Source: Cyprinodon diabolis
Taxonomy: Eukaryota > Chordata > Actinopteri > Cyprinodontiformes > Cyprinodontidae
DNA: 64,000 bases
Direction: 5' to 3'
Assembly (NCBI GenBank): GCA_030533445.1
Contig: CM060070.1
Location: 36,014,501 to 36,078,500, forward strand
Part shown: positions 61,966 through 64,000 of the stretch, piece by piece
Numbering within the stretch: position 1 is the stretch's first letter
How the letters are laid out: every line of letters starts with the position of its first letter
Position numbers and translations under genes: made by a program
Notes under the pieces: generated by a model
The model's input: the letters and a program-made list of their open reading frames with translations, nothing else
What the model was told of the DNA's origin: nothing
Databases searched by the model: none

Positions 61966-63000
61966 GCTGAAACAAAATATTTTGCATTTCAGTGCGTTAA
62001 AATTGTCCCATTCAAAGTCTTTACTTCTAATAAGAACCGATTTTGAATTTATTTTTAAAGTCGATCGTTATTTTGTAAAGAGGAAAGCAGACTTACAGCT
62101 GTGCCTGCGGTGGAATACGATTCAATTATGAGATGCATTCCATATATACATCTCTTTATTTACATCCTTTACACCGTCTATCATTTACAAAACAGGCATC
62201 TACAGCAGCTGAAATATTAACTGGAACCTTAAAAATGTGCCATCTGAACCTTGGTTCTTTTTGCTGCAGGTTGGACCTGAATCCCACAAAGGTGAAAAAT
62301 GATTTCTGATTTTTCCACTCTACTGCTGTTATGAAAAGGCATGATATCTTCAGGTTATCTTATGGTCTTTCTATATTTGAAATCAGCTGGCATATACCGT
62401 AGATATAAAGGTTAAATAAATCACAAAGTAAAACACATAGATGTATTGTCTCTGTATCAGAACTATCCTCACCATCCATTACCCCCTGTTCATTGAATTA
62501 CAACTACTTTTTTAAAGATGTATTTGTTAGATGTGTTTGTTATTCTTCACATTGTTGGGTTTTATATTATATGCAATTCAGAAGAAAATGAATGAATCCA
62601 GGTAAGATCGTTTTCTCGCTGTGGTTTCTATGCTGAATGACACAGGTGGCCTTTTTTTTGCTCTCCACACTCATACAGAAACACTCCAGTGTATCTCTTT
62701 AAGAAATCATTCCCGTCACACCAGGATCAAGGCAACAGCTCAGTTAGGCAATAAATTATTCAGTCCTGAGCCACTGAATTAAGAGATGGCAGATCAGACC
62801 TTGGACAGCCAATAAGAAAAAGGCAGCATGGCAAGACCAATGAGTATTAGGTATTGGTTTCTCTCTCTTCATATCTCAAACACTGTTTCTTTGGTATCAT
62901 TTTAGGTTTTGTCCTTTTAGTTCTTTATCATTGCTAGACAGGTGTTACTATGCTAATAAGTTCCGCTCCCTCAGTCTCCCTTTTGCTCTTTGTCTAAGCT
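61966..63000 (+). other. No gene seen
   Basis: AT-rich sequence. No exon, repeat family or structured element was recognised. Confidence 0.4.
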
Positions 63001-63089
63001 GTTCCATCCTTTAGCCCAGTGGTTCTATAACTTTTTTGCAGCCCCTACAATCCTAAATTAACCACCACCCCACCCCCAGATACACACAC

Positions 63090-63760
63090 ACATAGTTGAT
63101 GTGTGTCCTTGTGGGGACATCCATTAATTTCCCACTAATTTGTTAGAGCCTTTAGACCAAGATGGTGGCGCAATACATCGCGAGGCTCACGGCCTCTCCA
63201 GATTCTGCAATTTTGCAGTAATTTTCTTGCTCATTTCAGGTCTGTTCGTGCAGAACAGTTGTGCCCTCACATCGTACACCCGTTATGAGCTTTTGGATAT
63301 GCAAAACCCATCTGTGTATATGCTATTGTTCATAACTGTAAAAACCCTTTTTATAGTAATATCCACCTGTATATTATATTCGGTAATTACCCAGCTGTAA
63401 ATTTAGTTCATAACACTAGTTATCTATATATTGTATTCATCTATTAGCAAGATTCTGTTTATAATGGTATTCATCTCTATACTTACCCAGTAGAAACCCA
63501 TGTCCTGTATTTATAAAACCATTATTTATCCTGCACTTGCTGCTATTGCACTTCTGGTTAGACCTAAACTGCATTTCGTTACCTTGTACCTGTACCTGTG
63601 CAATGACAATAAAATTGAATCTAATCTAATCTAATCTAATTTCTATGGCCTAACCCAGACCCTTAACCTAGGACCTTACCCAACAATCAAAGCCTTTTAT
63701 TAAACAGAACCTATATACAAACCCATTATCTATTGGATATTATTATACCTTTTCACACAC
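63090..63760. repeat. Fish interspersed repeat (GTGTCCTTGTGGGGACAT type), split by a LINE insertion
   Basis: The left part GTGTCCTTGTGGGGACATCC with CCCACTAATTT continues after the insertion as TTCTATGGCCTAACCCAGACCC. In uninterrupted fish copies these two words are adjacent. AACCTAACCC-type sequence recurs at the end of the window. Confidence 0.6.
63142..63635 (+). mobile_element. Internally deleted Rex/L2-type LINE (5' start fused to 3' UTR), 494 bp
   Basis: It starts with ACCAAGATGGTGGCGCAATAC-type 5' sequence and an 86-codon frame, whose part CALTSYTRYELLDM resembles the start of the endonuclease ORF of such LINEs. It then passes straight into the 3' UTR (TGCATTTCGTTACCTTGTACC, CAATGACAATAAAATTGAATC) and an ATCTA-repeat tail. 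CTAATTT flanks both sides (63135-63141, 63636-63642); the right copy overlaps the tail repeat. Confidence 0.65.
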
Positions 63761-64000
63761 CTTTTTTAATTTTAATTTTAAGCTCCATTCCACTGTTCTT
63801 GATAAATTATAAATCTGGATCAGCTATGTAACGAGAGATTCTAACCAATGTGCATCTGGCTGTGCATTGCCTTTGTCTTTCTGAACCTGCCTCAGTCATT
63901 TGATGGGGTGGGGAGAGTCATGGAGAGTGTTTTTCACCTACCTAACTTAAATTAAATTCATACCTTATTCCTAAACCTAACCCCTATCTGAAGAAGGGAA

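Overview
This is nuclear DNA from a vertebrate, almost certainly a ray-finned (teleost) fish. It holds interrupted genes with GT-AG introns. Its repeats are of fish type: sushi-like Ty3/gypsy, L2-, L1- and Rex-like LINEs, a tRNA-derived SINE, palindromic TTAA MITEs, hAT MITEs, Tc1 relics, and long ATCC and TA microsatellites. No prokaryotic feature, CRISPR array or cellular tRNA/rRNA gene was found.

Two host genes lie on the + strand, head to tail. (1) The 3' part of REXO1 (RNA exonuclease 1) occupies 311-12390: 13 exons encode the last 544 residues, including the whole DEDDh exonuclease domain. (2) A complete TTC39C (tetratricopeptide repeat protein 39C) occupies 20613-45493: 14 exons encode 569 residues, with poly(A) signal AATAAA at 45625. 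I built both by joining exons in phase at GT/AG sites; the sums are 1635 and 1710 nt, both divisible by three.

Transposable elements fill most of the rest. The 12.4-20.1 kb intergenic region holds hAT MITEs, LINE fragments, a SINE, and a 2.5 kb hAT-like fold-back element with a Harbinger-like MITE inside it. TTC39C intron 2 (8.4 kb) carries a 1.5 kb ATCC array and a compound sushi-like LTR element that has lost pol. Intron 4 (7.8 kb) carries a minus-strand endogenous retrovirus with matching 433-bp LTRs and a perfect CAAAC target duplication. Downstream of TTC39C there is no further host gene. That region holds a Rex/CR1-type LINE, an L1-type LINE split by a sushi-like gypsy element (5' LTR, gag, pol, no 3' LTR), a TTAA MITE, and a small internally deleted LINE inserted into another repeat.

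The most interesting signal is in the gypsy elements. At both 25 kb and 52 kb an 11-nt sequence one base after the 5' LTR is perfectly complementary to an 11-nt sequence inside that same LTR. This is the layout of Tf1/sushi-type self-primed reverse transcription. The copy at 25 kb keeps this signal and the gag start but has 36-bp and 39-bp coding-like tandem repeats where pol should be, so it is a candidate non-autonomous partner of the 52 kb type. I found no wholly new enzymatic system.
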